Shown here: positions 12,768 through 24,097 of the stretch, in pieces
Numbering within the stretch: position 1 is the first letter of the stretch
Layout: the number at the start of each line of letters is the position of its first letter
Assembly (NCBI RefSeq): GCF_003086295.3
Contig: NC_092038.1
Coordinates: 129,173,518 to 129,237,517 of the forward strand
DNA: 64,000 bases
Source: Arachis hypogaea
Taxonomy: Eukaryota; Streptophyta; Magnoliopsida; Fabales; Fabaceae
Direction: 5' to 3'
Program-made: the position numbers and the translations under genes
Notes under the pieces: generated by a model
What the model was told of the DNA's origin: nothing
The model's input: the letters and a program-made list of their open reading frames with translations, nothing else
Database searches by the model: none

Positions 12768-12875
12768 TACGTAATTATAAATTTTTATATTTTTTTTAAC
12801 AATTGTTATGTCTACTAGATTATATTCTAATATTTTTCTTAATTTTTTTGCAGGTACGATCTTATTAAGAATTGA

Positions 12876-13099
12876 GTAAAGTATTGTTTTTGTCCTCAAT
12901 ATTTAGAGTAATTTTTAAAGTTGTCTCTAACGTTTAAATAGTCATATCTAAGTCTCTAACGTTTCAAAATTAACTTAATGTTATCCTGCTGTTAAGGATC
13001 TGTTAACAGAATTGATGACAAGACAACATTTAGATGATTTTAAAACGTTAGAAATTTAAATAGGACGAAAATATTAGGGATAAAAACAATACATAAAAC
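12876..13099. mobile_element. MITE, ~225 bp, inverted-repeat type
   Basis: The left end taaagtattgtttttgtcc and the reverse complement of the right end (gttttatgtattgttttta followed by tccc) match, and the arms continue inwards with paired ctaacgttt phrases. No clean target duplication was settled. The element has no coding capacity. A terminus with similar wording occurs in inverted form at about 58690-58770. Confidence 0.65.
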
Positions 13100-13730
13100 A
13101 TAAAATTTAAAAATTGAAAGTTAAGATACTTCGATACAAAAACAAAGATACAGTCTATAAATATACAATGATCAATGTTAGAAATATAACCTAAAGTTTT
13201 GATTGTTTAAAAAAAATATGTACCACATTTTTTCATAAAAATTAAGATGTTTATTTATTTCATATTACGTCTTTTTCTTTGATTAAATTAATTATTTTAT
13301 AAATTTTTTTGTTACGTATTTTTTCTTAATATTTATACCAATAAAAAATAATAAATTAAAATTAATTTAAAATTAAATATATTAAAAAATATTTTTTATT
13401 AAAAATATTTTAAATATAAATAAAAAAGTAAATATTTTTCAGACATCACACAGAGAGTACATACACTAATACACAAATACATACATTAATACACAGTTTA
13501 TTCAAATGGAATAACATACATATATGATGATGATAAGGTTCTGATTCCTCAGTGCCAGCTTCGAACCAAGTACACTTGAGTTAAAAGTACATGCTTCTAA
13601 CAAGAAGCTACTTGAGAAGCTAGCTTTTTATAGGGTGGTATATAGCATAAGCAATATGATTATCATCACATCACTGGCTTTTTATTAATTAAGCACATGA
13701 AGTAATTAAGTAGTAGCAATACTCTTTAAT

Positions 13731-13888
13731 TAAAAATAACGCTACACATCCAAATTTTTTTATTAACCAAATCTAACTCAATTGATTTAACATAATAAAA
13801 ATTAATTATGACTAACATAATTTTAAATTTTATTATTTAATCTAATTAAATTTAGTTTGTAAAAAAATTTGGATGCGTAACATTATTC
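13731..13888. mobile_element. MITE abutting protease stop codon
   Basis: The left arm (taaaaataacgctacacatcc followed by aaattttttt) is the inverted counterpart of the right arm ending at 13888 (aaaaaaatttggatgcgtaacattattctta). The ~158 bp palindromic element ends where the protease coding frame stops at 13889. A related copy is at 34308-34475. Being directly downstream of the stop, it must supply the start of the 3' UTR of the protease mRNA. Confidence 0.7.
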
Positions 13889-14574
13889 TTAATAAATTGG
13901 ATAAGAAGGACGCATGGCAATGCCACAAAGGCCCTGAGGGTAACTACCCTCTCTTAAAATCCTCATGTAACCATTCTCACCCCAAGTTGTTCCCCATGAG
14001 TTCCTTACCAACCAATATTTATTTCCATTTGTGTCCTGACCATACCCAATTATATTAACTGCATGGTTAAGAGTATACCCACATTCACCATTGAAAACAC
14101 CCTGTTTGTAAAACTGAAATGCTTGTCCACTAGCTTCAATTGATACTGAGATAGGTTGGGTAGCCACTACCCTCAGCATTTCTTGCTCATTGTTTGGAGT
14201 TATATCGGAGTAACCACTGATCCTGGCCACAGGTTTCACATTTTGTGAGTCACACATCCCATCTGTGGCCATGTATGGGTAATCTGCTTCGCTGCGAAGA
14301 CCTTGGTTTGCTATATATTCAAATGCTTTGTCCTTGTCGTATCCGCCGCAACCATTGTTGGTGACGGTGGCGCAGTCTACCAATTGTTGCTCAGACAATG
14401 AAAGCAAGTTTCCCGTTTTGATTTTGATAATTCCTTCAACTGATGCCACTGCAGAAAAAGCCCAACAACTCCCTGCAGTTATAACGCTAAATACGAGTTA
14501 ATTATTCACTCCAATTATATTAAGTGTATATCAAAATTATTCATAGAATAGAATATTCGTATTAAAGTACAAAA

Positions 14575-14606
<32 letters not shown>

Positions 14607-15693
14607 ATCTAAATAAAATTTTCGTTATTCACCAATAAAAGCTTTCAATAAGATTGTCCAAGTATACATGCATGCATGATGCATGGATTCAAACGTTGCA
14701 AGCATGCATTATTTGTACGTTAGAGACAATTATTATATGAGAGTCACTCACACAAAGACATTTAAAACGTTTTAAAAAAATATTTTTTAATAATTAAAAT
14801 TCAACCTATATAATCGATCAAATTATGTTATTTTTGTCATCAAAATTAGACCAAACAAACCAATTTGACCAAAAAATCAATAAATCAAATCTTAAATTAA
14901 TCTAAATTAATATTTTTTTATAAAAAATGACTATAATATTTTTATTATAAAAAAATTAACTAAAATTTTCTTATTATATATATATATATATATTAATTTT
15001 AAAATCTTAAATTTTAATCCTATAACTAGAGAGAAGAAAAGAGTTAGGATTTAAAATTTTAAATATATATATATATATTTAAATTATTTTCTCTAACAAT
15101 GGTATTGTAATTATCTTTATAAAAGATATTAATTTAAATCAGTTTAAGATTTAGTTTATTAATTTTTTGGTCAAATTAATTTATTTAGTCTAATTTTAAC
15201 AAAAATAACATAATTTAAAAAAAAAAGGTTTTAAAGGAGTGGCTCCTTATTACATACCGCAACGCCCCTGGTACTTTATGTCATTGACAGCTCCTTTCTC
15301 TCTCCAATCCATGCTAGGCGGCTCAATGTTATCAGCACTCATCATGTTGCTGACGTTCCGATGAGGTTGTTTGTTGTGGTGGTGGATAGCTCCGGTGTGA
15401 GAGGCGAAAAATTCTTCTTCGCTTAAGTCAGCAAAAGGGTTTAGGCTCAACTTGAAACTTTTGTTTCCTTCTTTATTGAACCTCTCTATAAACTCTAAGT
15501 TATGCTTGAATATCTCTTGTCGTTTGGTTTTTTCTTCATTGTCTTTGTAGGTCCGGCCGTACAAGGTCATCCATTGTTCATGTTTCTGGACAATGGATGA
15601 CTCATCGTAGACCGGACGAAAGGACTTAGCACGAAATGTGCAAGTCCACAGGAAGAGGAAGATGGCAACAAGTGATTTCATGACTAAAGGCAT
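13889..15693 (-). CDS. Papain-like cysteine protease (SAG39/SAG12-like), two exons
   Basis: Exon 1 is 15693-15258 and exon 2 is 14472-13889, joined through a 785 bp GT-AG intron (donor GTATGT, acceptor CTGCAG), giving 339 residues. Order: signal peptide (~1-23), I29 inhibitor prodomain with a perfect ERFNIN pattern (E54, R58, F62, N65, I69, N73), and mature C1A peptidase from about residue 125. The oxyanion Gln is in YQGRCGSCWAFS (catalytic Cys148, whose Gly146 codon is split by the intron). Catalytic His282 is in [11 protein letters not shown] and Asn303 in [12 protein letters not shown]. The length and lack of a granulin domain fit the SAG12/SAG39 group: vacuolar or secreted proteases often linked to senescence and nutrient recycling. 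The frame is open and all key residues are present. Oddities are [10 protein letters not shown] in place of the usual GCNGG-type stretch, a MITE inside the intron beside the donor, and a MITE directly at the stop. Confidence 0.92.
14739..15246. mobile_element. MITE inside protease intron, at the 5' splice site
   Basis: Ends are inverted: gagagtcactc at 14739 and gagtggctcc ending at 15246. Long arms follow, pairing for example atgttatttttgtcatcaaa with ttttaacaaaaataacat, and the ttgaccaaaaaatcaataaa phrase with its complement. The flanks ttattatat (14730-14738) and ttattacat (15247-15255) form a 9 bp target duplication with one mismatch, as for Mutator-type elements. The right duplication occupies intron positions +3 to +11 relative to the donor at 15257/15256. 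The intron would be about 268 bp without it. Confidence 0.8.
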
Positions 15694-15781
15694 TATTGCT
15701 GGAAACTAAGAACACAATGCAAGCAATGTCTTAAAATGGTTTGAGGGATGGGTGTGTGAAGAATTTAGCTTGCATTGCGGG

Positions 15782-15789
15782 TTTATATA
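15782..15789 (-). promoter_or_regulatory. TATA box of protease gene
   Basis: On the minus strand, tatataaa lies about 90 bp upstream of the ATG at 15693, in a context (tgtctatataaaccc) typical of plant TATA boxes. It would give a 5' UTR of roughly 60 nt. No other control element was assigned. Confidence 0.6.
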
Positions 15790-16149
15790 GACAAGTTCAT
15801 TACAGTATCCTGTTAGTTTCTCTGATAGGGTTTATATGGCTGAAAAATATCACGATTTTCTAGCGTGGAAACTGTGTTACCAGTCAATCTCCTCGTAAAT
15901 TTTACGAAATGATGTTGTTTGGTTTCACATGATATTTTCCTGTGCATAGAAAACTACTCTCTTGTTTTGTATTGCACATCTTCTTTTGACAATTCTTTAT
16001 TTATTATTTTTTATTATATTTTCTTTTAATTTAATTACATTTTGTGATAAAATAATATAATATTGGTCTATATAAGAATTACACGATATTACGTATAAGC
16101 CGATAAAAGATACACGATAACAATAATATATGTATTATTATTTTAAAAA

Positions 16150-16318
16150 TATTATTTTTACACTAAAATCAATTATTAAAATCAGTCATTAATGTATTTG
16201 TATATAAATATATATATATATATATAGTTTAATTTATTTTTAATATATATTTATATTCTAATATATATTTTAATATTTATAATTAATTTTAATGACTAAT
16301 TTTAATATTTATGTTGTA
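16150..16318. mobile_element. MITE relic (acactaaaatcaatta family)
   Basis: The left end tttacactaaaatcaattatt and the right end taatgactaattttaatattt are inverted, around a central tatata and taatttatttttaatatat core. A sister copy is at 34150-34300. This is a high-copy AT-rich MITE type I recall from legumes. No target duplication was fixed. Confidence 0.55.
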
Positions 16319-18270
16319 ACATAATCATTATTATTACGGTCATATAGTTTATCTAGTCAAATTGTTGTTCATAACTAAAAATTTACGCATTGTTTTTTGG
16401 AACCACCAAAATCTTGAATTTAGACCTAAAAGTATCTTTGTTGTGTTTCATTTTGAGAAGATTATGATTTTACATCAAGAATTACATGTACTTAGTAATT
16501 CGTCGTTTCATTTTAAATTACAGTTTATAAGGACACATATGTAAGTTTTTTGTTTTTTCAAAAATCACATTTTTAAAAAAAATAAATTTATTCATGTAGA
16601 AAGTCTTAATTATTATATGGAGAGCACTAGATAAACAATAAATAATAAATAAAACCACAATTTAAATCTATCAATTATCAAATAGAGTTTATATATTTAA
16701 TTATAATGTTTTTAAAATTAAGAAATAAATTATTAATTAATGATATCATATAGTAATTTAATTCTCTAATTTAAGAATAAATAGTTCTATATAATTGTAG
16801 TATAATTTATATAATTTACGTTTAGTATCCTAGTAATAAATAAGAATACTATCTTTTTTTGATAATATAATCATATAGATTATTGTTACTATTAATTAAT
16901 TTAAAATATTAATACACATATTTTAATTTTAATAATATATAAAATTATAAATATTATATTTTTTTATAATCATATATTAATATACACATTTCTTCCATAA
17001 ATATCATGCTTTTAAGATTAGAAATAAAGTTATTAATTAATGACATAATAAAGAGCACAAAAATAACATTATATACAATAAATCAAAAAATAAAATCTCA
17101 AAATAACTACTTAAAACAAATTGATTACCAAATTTTTAACAATGAAAATTTTAAATTACTGTTTTATTCTAAAAATTCAATTTAAAAATTATGCTTAATA
17201 GACTAATGTATTTACCTCTTAATTAGAATATATATTTAATTATAAATTCTTAAATTAAAAAATAAATTATTAATTAATAATATAATAATTTAATTCTCTA
17301 ATTTAAGAACAAATAAATATGTACAATTATAGTATATGGTTCTCGTATATATATATGGTTCTCATGTACAATTATAGTATAATTTGTGTAATTTATATTT
17401 AATATAACTAATATTAACTTAGTATAATTAGTATTAACTGATAAAATGAGATCAATTTTTAAATTTCTTTAACACTAAACTAATCAAATGATCAAATCCT
17501 AATATTAAAATTAAGTTATTTAAATAATATTTAAGGCGATCATTTTTAGATTTTAGACGTATATATACATTAAAATCATTGGTAATGACAATTAATTAAA
17601 TAATTTAATCAGATTGAATATGCAAAAAAATTTTATTAAATAAATTTTATCATCTGTTATCTATATAATACAGCAAGATAAAAATAATTATATTTAGTTT
17701 AATAATAAATTTAGCTCCCTTATAAAATATAATTTGACTCACATTTTATTAGATTTATTATAAAAAAATATTCATTTTTTTTGTAAAATAAAGTTTATTG
17801 CCTCTATATTGTGTTGAACTCTACACATCTATATAATTAACATCCGAACTAACAAAAATAATTCCAAATTGAAATAATAGAAGTAATGCATTGTAAATTA
17901 TTGTAGTAACAAATAATTTAACTACAAAAACAAACAAAAAATTGAGTAATTAAAAACACTTATCATACCATTAAAAAAATAAAAGTAAAATTATAATGAA
18001 ATGACAAAATTTTTATTTATATCTTAAAATGATCAATTTTGATAGAAACAAAATAGTACATTATATTATTTATTGTATGAAATAATTAAGAAAAAAATAA
18101 AAAATAAAAAATAAGACAATTTTGACACTAAAATTTATATTCATGAGTGATAAATGAAGCAATAAATATATATATATATATAAAATAAAATATAAGAATC
18201 ATTGTAATTATTAAAAAGATATGATACAAGATATTATAATTATTAATAAATTTTACTATAATTAATTATT
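16319..18270. repeat. AT-rich intergenic DNA with a direct repeat
   Basis: No gene is visible. Bases ~16685-16840 (tatatttaattataatgttt and onwards, with ttaattctctaatttaagaa) recur in the same order at ~17225-17410. Two short copies of atatggttctc with tacaattatagtata lie at 17330-17380. This reads as an old duplication in AT-rich repeat DNA. Confidence 0.5.
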
Positions 18271-18429
18271 AAAGGTTAATAAATATAATTGTTTGAAATT
18301 GATACCATAATTTTCAAAAATAAGAAATAAAATAGTGAAGTAAGCATATTGGCACTAGAATGCGCCGTATTAGTATGTTTAGTGCTAGAATGCAATCTAT
18401 TGTAGAATAATATAATAATGATAATGTAT

Positions 18430-18915
18430 AACGTATGGACACTTTTTTGATTTGTCATATTCGCGTGTTGAACACATTTTAGACATGACACTCATCGACA
18501 CTCGTCTGATATGCGTGTCTTCTGTGTCTAACAATGTCTTAATAAAAGATAAAAAAAATCTCCAGACACACTTGAAAACACCTAAATATATACCATCACG
18601 TGTCAGAGTGTCCAACCTTATTCTTAATATGTATTCTTGAAATGACTTTAGAAATAGTATATATTTTTAATTATTAAAACAAAACATATTTCAAATACTT
18701 TATATAATGAAAAAAACATTAAAGATAATTAAAAAAATTATATTTTAATATCAATAAAATATCAAAATATCATTATAATTTATCTAAAAAATACTTTATA
18801 TTTTATGTATATGTTGTGTCTCCTTATCTTATAAGAGTTTTAAATCCATGTGTTCGCGTGTCCCTTATTGTGTCGTGTCCCGTATTCGTGTCTATACATG
18901 CATCATAGATGATAA
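18430..18915. repeat. Dispersed repeat with gtgtc/gacac-rich ends
   Basis: GC-richer ends in AT-rich DNA: gacactcatcgacactcgtc and cacgtgtcagagtgtcc near 18487-18612, and cgcgtgtcccttattgtgtc with cgtgtcccgtattcgtgtct near 18855-18892. This cgtgtc-rich text is familiar from dispersed repeats in plant genomes. Small reading frames here are not convincing genes. Confidence 0.4.
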
Positions 18916-21240
18916 TAAATATGCATTCATCTTATCTTTAACCATTTTTGTAAGTGTTTAAACTAATAAAAAAATAAAACAATTTTTAGATATAAATACA
19001 AAAGACAAATATGTCAATAAATTTTAACGTAATAATATTGGTCATATTACTTTGATTTAAATAATGAATATGATACTAGAATATAAAATAGTAATTTAGA
19101 TAAACTTTAACAAAAATAGTTTTTGATAATATTTTTTTGTTATGATAATAAAAAGTATAATTTAAGGATAAATTTTATCTCATGTTATATTATACTTGAC
19201 CAAATCAATTTTAACATACGAATAAAAGAATTTAAAAATTTTATTCATAAATGAGAAAAAAATGTCTAAAAATTCAACGACTAATGTTTTTTTAAAAAAA
19301 TTTAATATAAATATTTTAATTTAATCACAAACTAAATATTACTATTAATGAATAATTATTATACTTCAAAAATAAATAAAATAATTATTTATTAATTTTA
19401 TTATTTTCAGTACTAAAAATAGTTAAATTTTAATTTTAATTAATTTTATAAAATTTTTATAACAAAAATTAATATGTATATTTTTTTAAAAAATTCATAA
19501 AAAATATTTATATATTTTTGTATATTATCTCGTGCTAGAACCAGATACATACATATAATAATATCAAATATAATCTCAAAATATCTCAAGACTGGTTAAA
19601 TATCTCACACAATAAGACGCAAGAACCCTAACAGGTCAATGTCGTTTTTCTTTCTGAAACTCCTAAGCTATCAGTACAGTCAGAAAGAAAATTCAAATGA
19701 AGGAGATGAGCATATGCATGTGATATCTTTCTTTTTTAATTTTAACATCGTTTTTTAAGAACAAATTAAGAATACTTCTATCACTAGTTAACAGTTTCGG
19801 ATTTAATAAGATAGAGAAATGCATGCATAAGCAATCATATAATCTAACTTTGTTGATTCTTTTTTATTAAGAGTTCGTAAAATAGTACTATTTGAAAGGA
19901 AAAAAAAAAAGTGATATGATTGTTATTTCCTTACAAATCGTTAAGGAATTATTTTTTCACTTTTTAATTTTGGTATGATTATGAATTATGTGTTTTACTA
20001 TAGTAGTGCTTAGAATTCGTCTCTATTCACCTTTTATCATTCATCTCGATAAAATTTATATTTATTTTTTTAATATTTTTTCAGGAATGGATTATTTTTT
20101 GTCAAAAATTAAAAAAAGGTGTTTGCCTCATAATAATAAAAAGTACAATTCATTCTATAAAAATCCACTTTTTAGAAATTAAAAGAAATACAATTCACCT
20201 CTTACATTTTCTTACTTTTTATATTTGAAAGAAAACACGAAAAAACTCAATTCTTTAAATTATCACTTGATTTTTTAGAAATATCACTTGAATTTCTCAA
20301 TATAATTATTTTTGTAAGAAAAAACTTTAAATGGCCGCTAACAATTATTTCGAAAGACAATGAGACTTTCAACAAAAAAGAAATATCCTTTTTAACTCCT
20401 GATATTTATTTTTATAAGACTGATTAACTTCTCTATCAAAATTTTTTCTTTGTATTGACAGAATAAGTCTACATGTTAAACTATTGATTAATCTATTAAG
20501 AGCCAAAAGATTTACAAATTCTTTTTTTTTTAGCCTCCTTGTCTTTTAATAATATTTGTCAAGATAGGTTTTTTTTTATAACTTTTTTTAAATACATTAG
20601 CTAAATTTATGGTGTAAAACTAAAAAATATGAGTGATTTTTAAATTGTTTTTATTTATAAAAATTAAATAGATAATATATTAGTGATTAACATGTCATAT
20701 AAGTATATTTAAAGAGAAATCATTGACAAAGAAATTAATCAATCTTATAAAATTAAATATCAAAAATGAAAAAGAATATTTTTTGTTGGAAGTTTCAAAA
20801 TCCTTCAAGAGACTGAGATGGGAATTCACCCTTATTTTTGCCGGTTTTGGTCTGTATCTCAACAAGAGACCAAAAGAATAAAAGGCCAAAAGCCCAAAAG
20901 GGGATTTTTTTTCCGGTAATACAACAGGACTAAACAACTGGAAAGGAATTTTGTTTTCTAATAATGTGTTTTTATATGGAAATGCCAAAGGCCTATCAAA
21001 GTAGCATGCATGGGAAAACAACACTAACCGAAGGAAACATCAATTTTGAAAATAAAAAATATAATCCTGTCCAAAAAAAAAAGATAAAAAAATAAGAAAA
21101 GAGGCTTCTGATCTTACTATTTTTTTTGTCCTGAAGTATCTGGTCTTACTGTAACAAACAGGTCCTTAGCATAAAGCGTGATAATTTTTCGTTTTTTCTT
21201 TTTCCTAAAGCCCATTTGATTTAAAGTACGAATTTATAAA
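18916..21240. other. AT-rich intergenic stretch, nothing assigned
   Basis: More than 2 kb of AT-rich sequence without recognised genes. A 109-codon open frame on the minus strand (20695-21024) has no family I recognise and no plausible splice or promoter context, so it is not called. The ~20820-21050 part is less AT-rich and could be the edge of an unidentified repeat. Confidence 0.5.
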
Positions 21241-21241
21241 A

Positions 21242-21370
21242 TGGCATTGGTGGCTGAGGCTTGCCCAATTGGCAATCACATTTGCCTCCTAGAATTGCCA
21301 CATAGATTCGAATCTCTGGGTGAAAAAGAGTAAAAGATGTGTGTGGGTAGATGCGTGTGCGGGGTATTTT
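21242..21370 (+). mobile_element. Probable tRNA-derived SINE
   Basis: tggtggctgaggcttg resembles a Pol III A box, and agattcgaatct (21304-21315) a B box (ggttcgaatcc), at tRNA-like spacing. They are followed by gtgtgtgggtagatgcgtgtg and a gcggggtattttt tail. The layout is that of plant Au-type SINEs. The end is uncertain because it touches the inverted-repeat element that follows. Confidence 0.45.
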
Positions 21371-22412
21371 TATTAAAATAAATAAAAAAAACACATTAAT
21401 TCCTTAAATACGCATCTATATAATACACATCTCTATTTCAAGAGAATCACCCAAGAAATGGGTTTGACCACCAACTCATAGGAACCGCTCATGAAATGGA
21501 TCAGAATCCACCTCAAGGACTGCAACTACGAAATGGATAAATCAAGTCCAGCGTCCACGAATTAAATCAACACCATGGCGGTATACGCGAATTAGAAACA
21601 AATGGACAAATTTAGCGGGCTAAACACAAAAGGTATAACAGAAAAATTTTTCATTGAGACTGTTGCTAGCAAACACAATAATGATATTGCCTTGGCTCTC
21701 TTTTCTGGTGATCTTGAACAAGGCTTAAAACTTGTAGATGACAAGGAAGACATGTTTTGGAAGTATATACTTTTCTAATCTAATTTTTCTTCTCATTGTT
21801 GTTTGTTTTAAAATTTATAGTATAATTCACTTGATGGACTGTACAGATTGGCAAAAGAGCAAGTAAAGCCATTGAATGGCTTTGATAAAGTGAGGGAATG
21901 GATTGAAAGTTGTGGGCTGAAACGAGCGACAGTGACCAATGCTCCAAGAGCTAATGCAGAATACATGATCTCATTGCTTGGTCTCTTAAACTTTTTTCAA
22001 GCTGTCATTATTGGTGGAGAATGTAAATATGCCAAGCCAATGCATGCATGTACGGGACCGACGCACTAAAAACTTGCCGCCTTCATCAAAAGCCCAAACT
22101 ATTTCGTTGCTGCTGCCATTGTTGTGCGTATTTCGTGGGTGCCGCAATGAAAATGTACTATTTCGCGTGGGCCAGCCACGCCTTAGCCCAATTCGTGGAC
22201 GCTTCACCAAATATGCTTGACTTGGAGTTTCACGCAAATTTTGTTAAACAATCTCCCCATTTCGTTGGTGCCTTTCCAGAGTTGATAGCGAAACTCAATT
22301 CGTGAGTGACTCCCTTAAAATAGAATTGCGTATTGTGGGAATTAATTTCATGCATGCATATTTAAGGAATTAATATTTTTTTTTTTTTATTTTAATAAAA
22401 AAGCCGCGTGTA
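21360..22412. mobile_element. Pack-MULE-like element carrying a phosphatase fragment
   Basis: Long degenerate inverted arms, about 21360-21600 and 22040-22412, flank a captured gene piece. Matching pairs include attaattccttaaatacgcat against the complement of atgcatatttaaggaattaat, atctctatttcaagagaatc against the complement of the 22309-22330 region, and agcgtccacgaatt on both arms in inverted sense. The motif cgaaat/attcgt recurs inside both arms. Ends and target duplication could not be fixed: the outer 30 bp include T-rich tracts and the left end merges with a SINE. There is no transposase, so it would be non-autonomous. Confidence 0.65.
21632..22038 (+). pseudogene. HAD phosphatase (Sgpp-like) gene fragment
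   Basis: Two exon pieces, to 21762 and from 21847, are separated by an 84 bp intron with GT and CAG ends. They read GITEKFFIETVASKHNND... and then AKEQVKPLNGFDKVREWIES, CGLKRATVTNAPRANAEYMI and FFQAVIIGGECKYAKP. This is the middle of the haloacid-dehalogenase sugar-phosphate phosphatase family (Arabidopsis Sgpp-like): the TNAPRANAE segment is HAD motif II with its Thr, and the KP ending is at motif III. The N-terminal DxDxT nucleophile motif and the C-terminal motif IV are missing, so it cannot encode an active enzyme. Similarity stops at 22038, where the inverted arm begins. Intact splice signals show that genomic DNA, not mRNA, was copied. Confidence 0.8.
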
Positions 22413-22449
22413 CGGTGTGTTGTATTGACAAAAAAAAAATGGCATTTTT

Positions 22450-22830
22450 ATTAATGCATGGAATAAGAGACTGTCTAAGAACCGCAACAATGATGTTCTT
22501 TGGAACTGAGCTGAATCAATGGCTAGAATTGAATTTATACAACAAGATATAGGAAGGTCCTCTGAATATCATTGGAAGGATTAATTCATCATGACATGTT
22601 GGTGGGTGTGGAATTGGAGGTTTTTCAAGAAGCTTATGAGAAGAGAAAAAGCGGGATGTTGGGGCCTACTAAGTACTAAGAACACATGAACGGTTATGGA
22701 TTTCTGGACTTATGGCCAAGCCAGACGGATTTTCAAAGCTTAATCCTAATTCTAAAGTAAGAGACATTACGGAGTTCACTAATAGGCTTCGGAAACTCTT
22801 GCGTTGACTGAATGCCTAAGAATATTTTGT
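22450..22830 (+). pseudogene. Unidentified broken coding-like fragment
   Basis: Less AT-rich than its surroundings. Frames broken by stops and shifts still read protein-like: MLVGVELEVFQEAYEKRKSG (about 22593-22652), and then in another frame ERLWISGLMAKPDGFSKLNP and SKVRDITEFTNRLRKLLR ending at a stop near 22807. I do not recognise the family. It is best read as a decayed exon, from either a host gene or a transposon. Confidence 0.35.
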
Positions 22831-22913
22831 GTATATTACTCTATTTTTTTAATATCTAAAATTATAATAAATATGACATGAATTACGATGATAAGTATTT
22901 TATATTTTTATTA

Positions 22914-23258
22914 AGGGTTTGTTTTGGGTGCTTTTAAGATTTTTTTTTAGTTATTTTTTTTTAAAGATTTTATGAAAAAATAAAAGTAATTTTATATTTA
23001 GATATTTAATATAAATTTTTTTATTTTTTAATTATGTTTGAATATAATAATATAAAAATATTTATTTATTTATTTATTATGTAAAAAATATTTTTTAAAA
23101 AAAATATCTTTTAAAAAAGATGTAAATTGTAGCTTTTCAATTTTTTTTTAATTTTTCTAATACTTTTACTTTTATTACTAGAAATTTGTCAAATAAATTA
23201 AAAAAAATTTATTAAAAAAATATTTTTTATTAAAATAATGACACCCAAACAAACACTA
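22914..23258. mobile_element. MITE, copy 1 of an inverted pair
   Basis: Starts gggtttgttttgggtg and ends cacccaaacaaacacta (inverted). The interior is T- and A-runs with the phrase aaaagtaattttatatttag. The element has no coding capacity. Confidence 0.65.
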
Positions 23259-23282
23259 AGAGATATTAGATTTGATATTATG

Positions 23283-23665
23283 TGGTTGTTTGGGCGCTAT
23301 TATCTTGATAAAAAAGATATTTTTTTTAGTGAAAAAAATCTTTTTTTTTATTTTTTAGCGTGTTTGACAAATTTCTAGTAATAAAAGTAAAAGCACTAGA
23401 AAAATAAAAAATATCTTTTTTTAGAAGCTGTAATTTATATCTATATTTTTTTAAAAGATCATTTTTTCTTAAAACAAATATTTTTCATATAATAAATAAA
23501 TAAATAAATACTTTTATATTGTTATACCCAAACATAATTGATAAATAAAAAAATCTTCTTATATGAAATATCCAAACATAAAATTACTTTTATTTTTTTA
23601 TAAAATTTTTTTAAAAAAAATAACTAAAAAAAAAAGATATCTTTTAAAAGCTAACCCAAATAATA
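23283..23665. mobile_element. MITE, copy 2 of an inverted pair
   Basis: Starts tggttgtttgggcgctatta and ends gctaacccaaataa. Its reverse complement resembles the neighbouring copy (aaaagtaattttatgtttgga against aaaagtaattttatatttaga). The two lie 24 bp apart, head to head, about 0.4 kb upstream of the UBA2-like gene. Confidence 0.65.
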
Positions 23666-24097
23666 AAAGGTATTTTAGAAAAAAAAAATTGTTAACCAAA
23701 CTTTTTTAATTCCAAATAAAAAAATACCCTTATTATTTTGAGGACAAAAAAAATATACTTATTATTATTATACATGAAAAATACTAAAAAACAAGGGAAG
23801 AGTAGAATAGAATCCAATAAAGATGAGTTGCATATTAAATAAATAAATATATTTGCTTTAGATTCTCTTGTAACTTGCCAAACCACAAAAATAAGCAGTT
23901 ATTTCTTTTGTTTTTAAAAACTTTAAATAAATAAATAAATAGTGTAACCGATGAAATAAAAGAGAAGCCAAGTGCGTAACCCTTTTGCAGGGTTTCTATC
24001 TATCTCGCTATCCTGCCTCTCGTGCTTCTGTCTTTCTACCAGCCTCGCAGCTTACACTTCCAATATCTGAAATCCCTAGTTCCCAAATACCCTCGCC

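Noticed and set aside
20695..21024. 109-codon minus-strand frame starting MLFSHACYF
   Set aside because: No recognisable domain, AT-driven composition, no promoter or homology I can name.
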